Origin: Muraenolepis orangiensis
Lineage: Eukaryota; Chordata; Actinopteri; Gadiformes; Muraenolepididae
Length of the DNA: 64,000 bases
Direction of reading: 5' to 3'
Assembly: GCA_027704905.1 (NCBI GenBank)
Contig: CM051002.1
Location: 13,637,930 to 13,701,929 of the forward strand
How positions within the stretch are numbered: position 1 is the stretch's first letter; each line of letters opens with the position of its first letter. Below, one piece after another: positions 1 to 59,820 of the stretch. A program made the position numbers and the translations under genes. The notes beneath the pieces are model-generated. The model saw only the letters and a program-made list of their open reading frames with translations, was not told where the DNA came from and did not search any database.

Positions 1-29418
<29,418 letters not shown>

Positions 29419-30074
29419 GCTGCGGGTGTGGCTCTGAGACTAACATCCAGCAGCATGGATCTGCCAGGGTAGACAGCAACGCTAGAACAAGGCAGAAGAG
29501 TCTGACCAGCTGGCCCGCACCTCACCAGGAAGAGAGACGCTGGTGCTGCTGGCATAGTTTGCCTCTGAGGGATGTATCGAGGAGAAGAAGATGGTAGTTA
29601 GTAACACCGAACACTATATGATTGTTTATACATTACTGCACACATATTGTATCCACCACACATTGTCTATTCCAGGGAGCACGTTCTCATTCGTGTCTCC
29701 TAAACCCGAGTGTTCCACTAAACCAGTGAGGCTTGTCTTTGTAGTTGGAATAAGGCCTTTAGTGTTTCCTCTTGGTACAATTGTGGTTGTTGGGGGCATG
29801 ACAATGATCCTGTTTCAAGATGACAAAGCCAAAGATAAAGAGGGACTCATTTAAGGTTAAGGTTCAAGTGAATGTGTCTTGTTTCCCAGCAGTGAGCTGC
29901 ACATCGAGACCCAAGAGAAGCATTCAAGCGGTACAGGTTAGATGGGTGAATACGCCTGTAGCTCAATGTTAATGTCAATAACACCCCAGCGTGGTTCGCT
30001 CCAATGTCTTCACAGATAGACATGAATATATGGGAGTTTAATGTCAGACTCTATCTATCTAGGCTATTTAGCTA

Positions 30075-30120
30075 TGCGTGTATGTATGTATGTATGTATG
30101 TATGTATGTATGTGTATGTC

Positions 30121-30184
<64 letters not shown>

Positions 30185-30211
30185 CATACATACATACATA
30201 CATACATACAT
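30075..30211. repeat. (TATG)n-(GATA)n-(CATA)n compound tetranucleotide repeat
   Basis: Three blocks in a row: TATG at 30079-30113, GATA at 30119-30183, and CATA at 30184-30211. The outer blocks are reverse complements of each other. Confidence 0.97.
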
Positions 30212-31221
30212 AGATGCAACAGCCTATACATGCAAAAGCCTACATTGCATTCCATCATCGTTAATTAGTCATTTATCAGCCATGACATATCACCACTACT
30301 TGAAACATGAGCCGTGGCCGATAACACATGCAAATTAAGGCATGTACATTAATCTGTCATTCTAACGTCTCAATTGTTAAAAGCAGTGGTGTAAGTCATT
30401 GAACTGCGAGCAGGCCACGCAGAGAAACAACAAGAAACGGGGTAATATTGCACGATAGTGCAATACGGTGTAAAATATTGAACGCCTAAAGAACTGTCGG
30501 CGCTAGTCATATGATTGCCTCCAGAGAGGCAGGTCGTCCTCTACGCTATTGTGCTTTTGTTGTATGCCAACGCGACCACAAGGCCACCCTGTGCGAAGAC
30601 AAGTGTATAATATATGTATTCATATGAATGCCATGTCTGTAACATCGAGAACAAACACTGACATTACAACCACCAGCGTCTCGTGACAAAGCAACCGTTA
30701 GTGCGCGTCCCGTCATTTCTCCTTGAAACGCACGCAAGGTAACAGATAATTAAATAAGTAAATCATTAAATAACCTCCCAAACGACGTGAAATGACAGCC
30801 AGGCTCGACTCCCGGCTCTGACGGCGAGAATTGAGCCGATGCTCAGCAGAAAACAGCTGGCAAAGCTATTCCAACAAAGCTGATCACTGGCGGTCTTAAC
30901 GACTGACGGCTAATACAGAGTGCGGTCTAACATACCCCGACCGAAACGTTTACAGGTTTACCTACCGGCTAGCCTACAAGACAATACACCCCCCCCCCGT
31001 GCCGTGTGTATCATAAGCCTACGCGATGCTCACTACTGGAAAGCGTCGCTTCGGTGTGAAGGGCAACCGGTCGAAATTGAAATTGGCCATTTAAATAACT
31101 GTCCTCCGAAAATAAATGGAAAAACAGCGACATCATTGCCTATTCAAACCGCAGCTATGCTAGGAGGCTAACTTCACACCCCAACAGACTAAATACAAAA
31201 AAAGCGTACCAAATGCCATAC

Positions 31222-31480
31222 CTTTTTACTGGAGACTTAATTTTGCCACGGTCCTCTCCGCACATACACCGAGGAAAAGTCCAGTGATTTTGGGTGAACG
31301 ATGAAACGCAGGACCGGCCGGACTCAAAGGGCAAAGGAAAACCACGAGCTGCGGGGCAGGAGACAGGACACATGAGCTATGCGTTAATTAAGCCCTGCCG
31401 TGAGGCTCGCGGGGAGACAGGAGGAGAGTGCGCGCGAGAGAACAGAGCATCGTCCTCCTCCTCATCATCATCATCATTTG
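31222..31480 (-). other. Candidate upstream exon / promoter-proximal region of cacna1d
   Basis: GC-rich stretch 1.8 kb upstream of exon 2. It ends in a good donor on the minus strand (AAAAAG|GTATGG at 31216-31221). It contains five ATG codons in a row (31463-31477) followed by Arg-Arg-Arg-Thr-Met, recalling the poly-Met start of mammalian Cav1.3. That reading frame stops before any clear donor, and the GTATGG donor is out of phase with exon 2, so this may be only a 5' UTR exon. Confidence 0.3.
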
Positions 31481-31658
31481 CGGCGCACGGCCAGCTTGTC
31501 GTCACGGCGTCAGTGAACGGTAAAGAGTACATATAGCTCAGCTCTTCCTCTTTCTGGCTCTGTGTCGTCCCTCCTCTGTTCCTGATCCAGAGCCTAAAGC
31601 TAATTGTCACTGGCAAGGTAATAACAGAGCAACAAAAACAAGAACAATCTAAAACGGG

Positions 31659-31787
<129 letters not shown>

Positions 31788-33907
31788 CCAAAGGGTCTTT
31801 GCCCCTAGGCTTGCATGTAACAAATAATTGGGAGTTATTAGGACCACATTGTGTGTGTTAGCCCATGGATAGACAACATTGGGCAACAAAAGGGAATTCA
31901 GTCAGGCTGGCACTCCTAACACTCAAACTGTGATTGCTTTGGTTTGGGGGCGATTTCATCTGTAGCCCTACTACAATAATGACGTGATGTGTAAGAAATG
32001 CTAAATAATTGTACATCTGAGGCTGATGTGTATCGTAGCATCGTTAATGTAGGATATGTTGTAGATGTTATGTGGTAAACATCTAGCTCATAAGATGTGA
32101 CCTTGGCCACTGACTCTGTCCTCTGACCTCCCCTCCACTGCTGCTCCTATAGTAGCCTATTGGCCATGAAGCTTCTGCTAAACCAGTCCAGTAAGCTCAC
32201 CACACATCATATTAATGTGAATGCAATCCTTACAAACTGTAACAACTAACACGTCTCTTATCAATTGAGTTAATCACAATAAAAATACCAACTATTTGCT
32301 GAAAATGTCCTGGGGGGGGGGGGGGGGGGGGGTCTTGGGGACTATTAACTCATCCTCAGCCTCATCCCCAGTGAGAAAGTAAGTTAACACCTCAGTGCCG
32401 TCAGTACCTCAGACTCTTAGAATATTCTTCACTGGAATTAAATGTGTACCCCATGTAGACAATATATATTTTGATATTACTAGCCCACATATTCACGGTT
32501 ATCTGTAGAGACCTTGTTGTCCCTAAAACAGGCTTATTGTCACACCACCGTGTGGCCTATAGGTTGCTTGGCAACATCTCATAAATCGCAAATGTTACGC
32601 ATTGTTAGCAGTCTGGTGTCAATACACGTTTATATGTTCCATGCATTAAGTGGAACACATGGATTCCCCCGGTTGTAAAACAGTAACGAGGAAAACAGCC
32701 CCCTAGTTCCCTAGACGGCCCCTCAAAGCTGTTGTCTAACCCAATTTACCAAACCAATTGGGTTCAAAAAACTTATTTTGTATGAATTTGGTCCATTGAA
32801 CCAGCGCTATTACCTTAGCTTTTTCCTGTACCACTGACCCATTCAACTGCAGTAAAGTATCACCAGTCACATTCTAAGCACTAATGAAATGAAAGTGCCT
32901 ACTTCAGCAGATAACATATCATTGTAGTCACAAAAGCACCTATATACCTGCTGTGGTGCTACGATACGTAGAGGGAAATCCTTGATTTTACCTCTATATA
33001 AGTCACCGGCAATAACGACGACAACAACAACATCCTCACAGAGACATTGTGTAACCGGCGTCAAAGACTCAAGCTTCAGAGATGGGTGACGATAGAAGGG
33101 ACAGAGAGAGAGCGAGAGACACACACACCGGTACTCGGTTCACCTGCTGGATCATCTTACCTGTTTACCCTAAGATAATGGTTTCCACGAGAATGTGTCT
33201 GAATTATTTAACTGTGGATGGAGGGGTTTGTGTCCATGTGTGTTGCTTGGTAGTAGCAAGAACAAAATAACCAAAATGTGTGCAGGTGTGTTTAATGCAA
33301 CCAAAAAGTTCCCCACAAGTCTAGATCAAAAACCCTCACAACTGACACACATTTTGATTAGGACAATTAAGAAAGGTCATCACATGCATGCAAAATTAAT
33401 ATTATGATATGTATACTAAAGATTGGTCTGATATGCACAATATTGTGCAAGTGAAATGTTATGACGGGATCAGAGAAAATATACCATATAAAGTATATAG
33501 CTCTAAATAACTCTCAAGTCTTTGACATTGATTAAAAAGGTCTTCACCGGGGTCAGTAGCACGTCTTCCACACAAGACAAGGCACGTTTCGCATTGTGCA
33601 TCCCTTATGATCGTCAGAACCAACCAAAACTAAACCGACACGCTGTGCGCTTTAGAAGTAGTTCAGAAACTCTCTAGCGTGTCTTCTCTCAGACCCACCT
33701 TTACTGTCCTCCTGAAACTCTCATGGCCTGGTTTCCCTCCCTACCTGCCGCATCGCAGATCGTCGCTAAAGGACCACTCTGTGGCTGGCGGTGAGGGTGG
33801 TAGTACACGGTGTTCATTCACCTGAAATAACTGATGCTTACGTCTGTGCTTTTGTTTGGGTGGGGGAGGGTCAGGTATGTATGTGTGTGCATGCACGCCC
33901 GTGCACA

Positions 33908-34022
<115 letters not shown>

Positions 34023-34736
34023 AAAAGCTTCCTCCCCTCCCCTGTGAAATACACGGAAACTTTCTCCTCAGGTCGTATGGAGACTGGCGCATTGCAGTTG
34101 ATTTAGACTAAAAATGGAATCAAAACACAGATCGAGGTGCAGTGGCCCCTCTAGAGAGTGAGGATGCCATTTGGCTCTGTAGTTAACTTGCCCCCACCAT
34201 CCCAAAAAACCTTATTCTTTACCCACTCTAAACCTCTAACAAGCCAATGGCTCTCTTTTACTTTTTTTCATTAAAGTTTTTGTCCAAAAGTTGAAGTCGA
34301 ATTCCCGAATACTGCCTAGACCCACATATGCACGCGTACGTAGGAGCCCCTGCTGTCGTGCATACGGGCCATACATGGCGGTATCTGACCCGCTGGTTTC
34401 TGTGCTACGACCTACACTTGAATGGGAGTAATGAGTGTCTTCCAGCTGTTAAAATGTCTGTGTGTTTCTTTTACACTTATCATTCATGAGAAACAGCTGC
34501 TGATCTATTTCTGTCTCTCGATACGTGCGTTTTGCTTTATCTCCTGCGTTCCTCTGTCTCCAATCGTCGTCGCCCCTCCATGACTCTCTTTTCACCCCGA
34601 TTGTTTTGAAATCGGTTGCCAGCATATGTGAGCGTTACTCAAGCTAAGAGCCCATCATAAAATGCAAAACGTCTTGTCCTGATTCAAGCTTGTCCTGATT
34701 CAACGTCATTTAGTATCTGCTTCATCTGTTGCAGCA

Positions 34737-34801
<65 letters not shown>

Positions 34802-34810
34802 CGTGCGTGT
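34737..34810. repeat. (GT)n microsatellite
   Basis: About 60 bp of GT passing into GCGT units. Confidence 0.96.
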
Positions 34811-35153
34811 GTTGTGGGGGGCATATGTGTGCATCTTGTGTGCGCCCGTGTCCCGTTGTGCATGTCTAATGTAGCCTATATAACGCCTGGATGTGGATGT
34901 GTCTCAAGCTAGCATCATTTAACAAATGTAATTTAAGGACTGCCCTCCATGGTCTCTACATGCATAATGCATAAGGCGGTAAGGTGTGAAGGTTTAAAAG
35001 CCGCGTGTTTGAACGGATGTTTGATTCAAACACGCATCGTATAATCTGGCCCTTCTTAGTACAGTACAGCTTTTTGTACCGACGCCATGGTCAGGGGTTT
35101 TGCATCTTTATGAGGCAGAACATGGCATGTCAGTGAGTTGCCTGTGCGTGTGT

Positions 35154-35212
<59 letters not shown>

Positions 35213-35275
35213 CCATTGTATTTGAGAGTGAGAAGAACTAAGTGAGAGGAGGATAGCGAAAGAGAGAGCCTGAGC

Positions 35276-35475
<200 letters not shown>

Positions 35476-35587
35476 GGAGAATGGGGAGAGCAAGCGAGAG
35501 CGAGATATAGTGTTTGCGTGCGTGTGTGTGTGTGCGCGCGTGTGTGTGTGTGTGTTGGTGGAGCTGCTTGAAGGAGAGCAGTAGTGA

Positions 35588-35672
35588 TGCAGCCTGAGAG
35601 CCCTGCAGCGCAGCTGTTCTCCAAGTACATCGTCAACTTCACCGCTGAGCCCAGCGCTCTCACGGTGGATCT
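35588..35672 (+). other. Unassigned codon-like segment upstream of tkt
   Basis: The segment from ATG at 35588 reads MQPESPAAQLFSKYIVNFTA, then EPSALTVD, with G/C-rich third positions. The surrounding DNA is microsatellite. I do not recognise the peptide. If a GTGGAT donor after ACG were used, it would join in frame to the acceptor nine bases before the tkt ATG. That donor is weak, so this is only a candidate leader or N-terminal exon. Confidence 0.2.
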
Positions 35673-36125
35673 CTGTATCTCTCGCACTCCCTCGCTACCA
35701 TTCTGCCTGCCTGTGTGTGTGTGTTATCTCTTTCATTACCACCCCTTACTACAACTCCCACCGCTTTACCACCATCTACTTCATTAGTCCTGGTTGTGTA
35801 GTCTAACCCTGGTCGTCGTTTTCTACGTCGTAATGTTCTCCGTTTCGTTTCTCCTGTCTCAGGTCTCCCTGTGGTTGGTAGGGACACACCTGCCGGTCAA
35901 GAAGGACCCAAAGCAAAGGCAATTTGTCAAAAATCACAACAGTTGAGTGGCTGTGTTGATCGGTCGACCGTTGTTGTCGTGGATTGCCAAAGGGGGCGGG
36001 ACGTTGGGTGACGGACAGCCCTTGGATTGAAGGGTAAGGGCTATGACCGCTGAGCGGATTAAGTCAATGGAGTAATAAGAGGCCCAGGTCTCAAGGAGTA
36101 GCAAGCATTAAAGCAATGAAACACA

Positions 36126-36133
36126 CTGTGTGT

Positions 36134-36187
<54 letters not shown>

Positions 36188-36327
36188 TGTGTGTGTGTGT
36201 GTGTGTGCGTGCGTGCGTGTTCCTTTTTCCTCTCTGTGTTTAGTTTGCATGCTTTGGCAGAGAGTATGTTTTCTTGTGTTACCGCTTCGCATGTGGTGTG
36301 TTGCTGGTGCTCAATAAGAACACACAC

Positions 36328-36404
<77 letters not shown>
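36126..36404. repeat. Facing (GT)n and (CA)n arrays
   Basis: (GT)n at 36135-36216 and (CA)n at 36321-36404 are reverse complements separated by about 105 bp of unique sequence. They form a large potential stem-loop. Confidence 0.93.
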
Positions 36405-36409
<5 letters not shown>

Positions 36410-36844
36410 ATGTACACATACTATATCTCACTTAATCACCTTCATTTCCTACGCGGACACACACATGCCCTGTGTTATATTCAGGAAATGTTTTAAAAGT
36501 GGCCGCATTGCTCCTCTTTTTCCTCACAGAACAGAGGTTAAAAATAGAAGCGCTGGTGTACTCTGAGCGTGCGTTCCCTCCAGGAAGTGTGCCACCGCTG
36601 AGCCTTAAGATTGGTTGCGCCGCGTCATGTGGCGCTCTCTTCGCAGGCGTCCATTGGCCGGCACCTGTGGGGCTCTTTGAGGAAGAGCCTTTCTGACGGG
36701 ACTCAGGAGCCCAGAGGAGATGCATGGAGATGCGGGAGAAGGACAGCGTCGGTGGGTGCAGGAGGGGAGAGTGTGGGGGTTGGCGCCGATGCTGGGAGGT
36801 TAAAGGTGCTGGGGTCGGATGACCTTGACACAGCACAGAGCAGA

Positions 36845-37000
<156 letters not shown>

Positions 37001-37485
37001 GTGTAGAAGCAAGGCAAGGAAGCACAGAGTCTTGGTCATGTTTGGGCAGTTGACACTAATGAAATCGCAGCTGTCAGGTTATGAAAAATAAACATAAATA
37101 CTAAACATAATGAACACAAGACAGCTTGACTTGACCCCAATGTGGTTTCCCCCCTACCGTCCGGTCGCCGGTTGTGCAGGGACTACCAGGTTTAAGGATA
37201 GTTTTTATCCACAGTCAGTGTGCCTACTGAACTGCTAAGTGCTGCCATTATCATAACATTGTCATTAACATTACACTTTCATACATTGCTGGACGTTCTG
37301 GACTCATAACAGTAAGTGAACACTGTACTGCACTGTATTCATGATGCTGCTGCAGTACTGGCACTTTAAATGCTTTCAAATCTTTTTGCACAATTCAAAA
37401 CATGTAAATTCATCTGTCTCTATATTGTTCTTTTTATGTTTATTTTTATTGTATATAGTCTTTTTTATAGTATTGTTTAAAAAAA

Positions 37486-37572
37486 TCGTACTGCGGGAGG
37501 GAATGGGTAGTAAGCATTCCTTTGTACTTGTTGCAAATGGACAATCAAACATCTTGTATCTTGTATTTTGTA
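37486..37572 (-). mobile_element. Retroelement 3'-end fragment, copy 1
   Basis: The reverse complement reads CATTTGCAACAAGTACAAAG, GAATGCTTACTACCCATTCC, CTCCCGCAGTAC. It matches the fragments at 49086 and 54527. The shared block probably belongs to one interspersed repeat family. Confidence 0.7.
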
Positions 37573-37623
37573 AGGGAATTCCTATTTAACTACTATCCAA
37601 CATATTAAGAATATATAGAAAGC

Positions 37624-37658
<35 letters not shown>

Positions 37659-37678
37659 CACATATGCGCCCACACAAA

Positions 37679-37713
<35 letters not shown>
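37624..37713. repeat. (CA)n microsatellite
   Basis: Two CA tracts separated by ATATGCGCC. Confidence 0.96.
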
Positions 37714-37718
<5 letters not shown>

Positions 37719-39049
37719 TACATACACACACTGCCAAGTATCTGCCAAATATCACATCATTAAAGAATATGAATAGCTTTTCCTTTTTTTAATCGAATTA
37801 TAATATTTATTCATGAATAAATATAGATTTAAATATAGCAAGCATTTACATTGAACATTAATTGAGTGACAGTGTCCTCTAGTGTATAATGTTTGTAATA
37901 CAACTCGTGGGGACTTGAAAGCCCAATCAAAATGGTGTGATGTAATAATAATAGCCTACTAAATCATTGTATATGAGTATCAGTTATTTTGGTTATTAAT
38001 GATTTGATTTCAATAGTTTGTCAAATTGCATTCAGAGCAATACTATTTACTATAGGCTCATACTCTTGCTACTAGTACTACTTCAATCATATTTGAAAAT
38101 TGAAATCCTATTTTGGCTTCCTCCGTTTCAATTGTAACTATTAATTAGTATACAGTAAATATTAGTATATGCAGAGATAAAAAACACACATGCACTTTCA
38201 ATTGTTAACCTCTGGGTGGCAAGCTCACCTTCAATATAAGCTGGTTTTGTGCACACACGCATGCGCCTATAGGCCTGTGCAAGTAGGCTGCAATAGCTGT
38301 ATGTATGTATGTAACATGTGATATAATGTAAGTACTATTCTTCACATCATCATTTGATATCACCAGAGGTTTTTGACTCAAAATATCAAAATAATTGTGA
38401 ACATTTTGACCCAACACACAAATTGTTCATAAAATAACTAGAACTAGATAACACTAAAGCTAATGTAACATGGTTATGTAAGGGTTTGGAGGAGAAAGCT
38501 TGAGGGAACTGAAGCTGAATGCTGGTGATTAGAGAAGTCAAGAGGACAATCCTGCTCCTTTGCTATTTATTTAGTTGCTTGTCACATCCACTCACATAAC
38601 AACCTATAATCTAATCCGACAGAGGCGTTGATTTAACATGGGGTATGTGATCGCCCGGCTGGGGTGAGTAGGGAGCGGTGTGTGTGTGTGGGTGGGTGGG
38701 TGGGTGGGTGGGGTGTGTACAGAACAAAGGAACAGCTAACCGTCTTCATCTTCTGAAGTTATGAGTTTCGACAGAAAGGCAGAATGAATGAACTGCAACT
38801 ACATACATTAAAGATGGGCCCTCCTCTCATCCATCCATCCATCCATCTGCCCCAACTGTGGTGTCCCCACCCTTGGCTGAGACACTCCCCCCCCCCCCCA
38901 GTCAATGTCATACAGTAACCAATGAAATAGGTGCATTTTGACTTCAGCGCACAAAGCTCCACCCCCTGTCACTGGGCATCACCCTCATGTGTGTGCGTTC
39001 ATCTGTGTTAGGGTGGGGGTGGGAGGGGCCGCGTTGGATGAGGATGAGC

Positions 39050-39056
<7 letters not shown>

Positions 39057-39082
<26 letters not shown>

Positions 39083-39098
39083 GGGGGGGGGGGGGTTG
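39057..39098. repeat. (GT)n-(G)n tract upstream of tkt exon 1
   Basis: About 24 bp of GT followed by about 16 G, some 290 bp before the tkt ATG. (CA)n with CACACATA variants follows at 39212-39330. Confidence 0.95.
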
Positions 39099-39219
39099 TT
39101 CTGTTCGCACGACAGGATAAATCCTGCTTCTCTCTCCTCTCTCTCTCCTTTCTCTCTTTCTCGCTCACTGTTGCCACTCTACCCGTCCTTAACTCACTGT
39201 ACTCTCTTACGCACACACA

Positions 39220-39257
<38 letters not shown>

Positions 39258-39382
39258 CACACACACACACATACACACAAACCCACACACATACGCACAA
39301 ACCCACACACATACACGCACACACATTCCCAAACTATTTGTTCCACATTTCTGTTGCTCTGGAGCTTTTTCAGTTTGCCTAC

Positions 39383-48035
<8,653 letters not shown>

Positions 48036-48910
48036 CAACCCCACCCGCCCAACCTACTCCCCCTCCGCCCCCCCTCGGTTGCCCCACCCACTTCCCCCAC
48101 CACCACCATCGGTCTCACACCTCCTCCCCCCCCCCCCCATGGTCAACAAGACACAGTAGGTGTGTCTTCAAGTCACACACAAAGGGGCCCTCCCTCTCTA
48201 TCTCTCCAGGCCGTGTATACCTACCTGTGAATGGCCAAATACCTGTTCAATCAAATGTAATGTGAGTTTGTGTCGTACAATTTTTGAAGTGAAGTTCCAC
48301 GGTCCACTGTGTTCTAACCGGTCCACTTTTACTTTCTCAACAACACCCCCTGGTCCCCATATTTGTAATTCTGTTTTGGTCAGTCATCTTCAGCATCTCA
48401 GGTTATTTTCAGGTATAGAGTCTTAGAGGCTCAACATATTAACTGTACTTTTGTCATTTAATTGGACTTTAACATTTGATCATGCAACCTTTCTGGAATC
48501 TGTTTTATAACTTTTATAGTACTCTTAAGACAAGGGTGGGGCATATGGTGATCAATTAGATCATCATGTATCTAATATTAAATGACCACTGTCTTATTCA
48601 AATGGCATTGATGTTTGTAGAATTTAGTCTTGAAAATCAAAAAATTGAATGTAGATAGGCCACAAAAAATCTGTCCTGATAAGCTGCTCTTAGTATTCGA
48701 CCAATAAGTCCACAGCACACACTAACCGATAACCCCTTTGGTAAGCACATTTTTGGCTGCATTTCTAACACTGTTTAGTTAACTTTAAAATTAACAAACC
48801 CTTCCACCCACAGATCTGTCTTCAAAACTATTCAGTTTGACCCTACAATCATGATAATGAGTGTTTGTTTTTCGTAGTTTAGGTGTGATTGTTGTACCTT
48901 GCTTCCATGT

Positions 48911-48916
48911 AATAAA
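48911..48916 (+). promoter_or_regulatory. tkt: Candidate tkt poly(A) signal
   Basis: AATAAA, 876 bp after the tkt stop, followed by T-rich sequence. The 3' UTR begins with a C-rich stretch with a run of 14 C at 48125-48138. Confidence 0.5.
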
Positions 48917-49085
48917 GCCTTCTACATTTGATTTTGAGTATGTTTTGATTATATGTTTGCAGATAAATATGCCCACATTCTCTGCAGGGATATTTCTTAC
49001 CACATATGCCTTCTTCGTGGGTCCTTGGTTTCTCATACAAAAACATGACTTGTTTCATGACAATGATATGTTTATTTGTGATGAT

Positions 49086-49200
49086 AAGATTCAAGATTCA
49101 AGATGTTTTTATTTGCCATTTGCAACAAGTACAATGGAATGCTTACTCCTCATTCCCTCCCGCAGTATGAATTTCCTACAATTTAACACTAGTATATACT
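49086..49200 (+). mobile_element. Retroelement 3'-end fragment, copy 2
   Basis: Reads GATTCAAGATTCAAGATGTT, TTTATTTGCCATTTGCAACA, AGTACAATGGAATGCTTACT and CATTCCCTCCCGCAGTATGA. Same family as the copies at 37486 and 54527. Confidence 0.7.
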
Positions 49201-50461
49201 ATACTATGTAGTATACTATAACTACACAACACTATACTATAGCAATACTGTACACAATGTAAAGAACAATAAAGTGACTGATGGATGATGAATACATAAT
49301 TGCAAAAAGCATTTAAAAGCATTTTAAAGTGAAAGTAGTGCAGCAGCATCATGAATGCAGAACAGTGCAGTAGCTGTAATGAGTCCAGAAACTCCAGCAA
49401 AAGTATGATAGTGTATGATAGTGTAATGTAATATGGATGACAATGTTATGATAGTGGCAGCCCTCCAGCAGTTCAGTAGGCACACATGTTGATAAAAACT
49501 GTTCTTGAACCTGGTAGATCAATTATCATACCCAGTAACATGGCTATGAGGCGGATAACAACTAGTTTGAGTAGGCTATTGTTTAAGTCAGGTAAGTTTA
49601 AGCTTTTGTTTTAGACAGGTAAAAAATGTAATGAATGTATGAGGGATGTGTTTTGAAAGCCATTATTGTGAGACAAAAATATTTTAGAGGAAGGCCCGTG
49701 CAGGTACGCCCGTATTCTAGGTAGGAAATTAGCATTTTCCATGATTTTACTGTTCAGGTGCAATTTTAAGGGCAATTATACATTCATATAATAAAATACA
49801 TTTGACAGCATAATGACAATTGCTAATCCAGCTAATTAAAAACACAAATAAGAAATTATTGCAAAGCGTTGCAGCCACATGCCATTAAGTACAGGAAACT
49901 GAACATTCACTGTCGTCCAAGAAAACGAAAAGTATGTCGTGCTGGTATTTATATTGTAAGTGCTACCTCTAGGTGGCAGTACTGTCTCGGATGCAGTTTG
50001 GGGGTTTTGCTGAAAATGCTCTACCAGAAGAATTCGAAAAAAGCACGCAAAGCATTGTGGTATACGGCGTTCAAATGCAGACACTGGCGTACACGTCCTT
50101 TATAATGTCAGTGGGTAAGAACTACATTTCCACTGCCGCATATGAACCACCAATCATTTGAACCAGCATGCGGGTAGCCAACCGATGATCTCAACTTTAG
50201 TTTCCTTTCCCAGACTCACGGAGAACCCAACAAATCCAATGATCCGCAGTAATAAGAAAGTCGAGAATGTTATTATGGCCTCTTGGACTAAGTCTTGATC
50301 TCTTTGGCGCAATTCGGCTGAGGGATCTTCAGCGGAGAAAAAAAAAGTAACAGCCATGTCGTTTAAACACAAAGGGAATTGATTCCCATTGTATATTTGT
50401 TGCAGTTCGCACTGGGCAGGGTCCTGTATTGTGGTATTCTGTAGACCCAGACAGGGCCAAG

Positions 50462-59820
<9,359 letters not shown>

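Larger units (their letters stand above)
48036..50461. other. tkt 3' UTR and tkt-bicd2 intergenic region
   Basis: About 2.4 kb holding the tkt 3' UTR, a retroelement fragment at 49086-49200 and the upstream leader of bicd2. An acceptor (TGTTGCAG, ending 50405) precedes the bicd2 ATG exon, so a non-coding first exon is likely further upstream. Confidence 0.7.
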
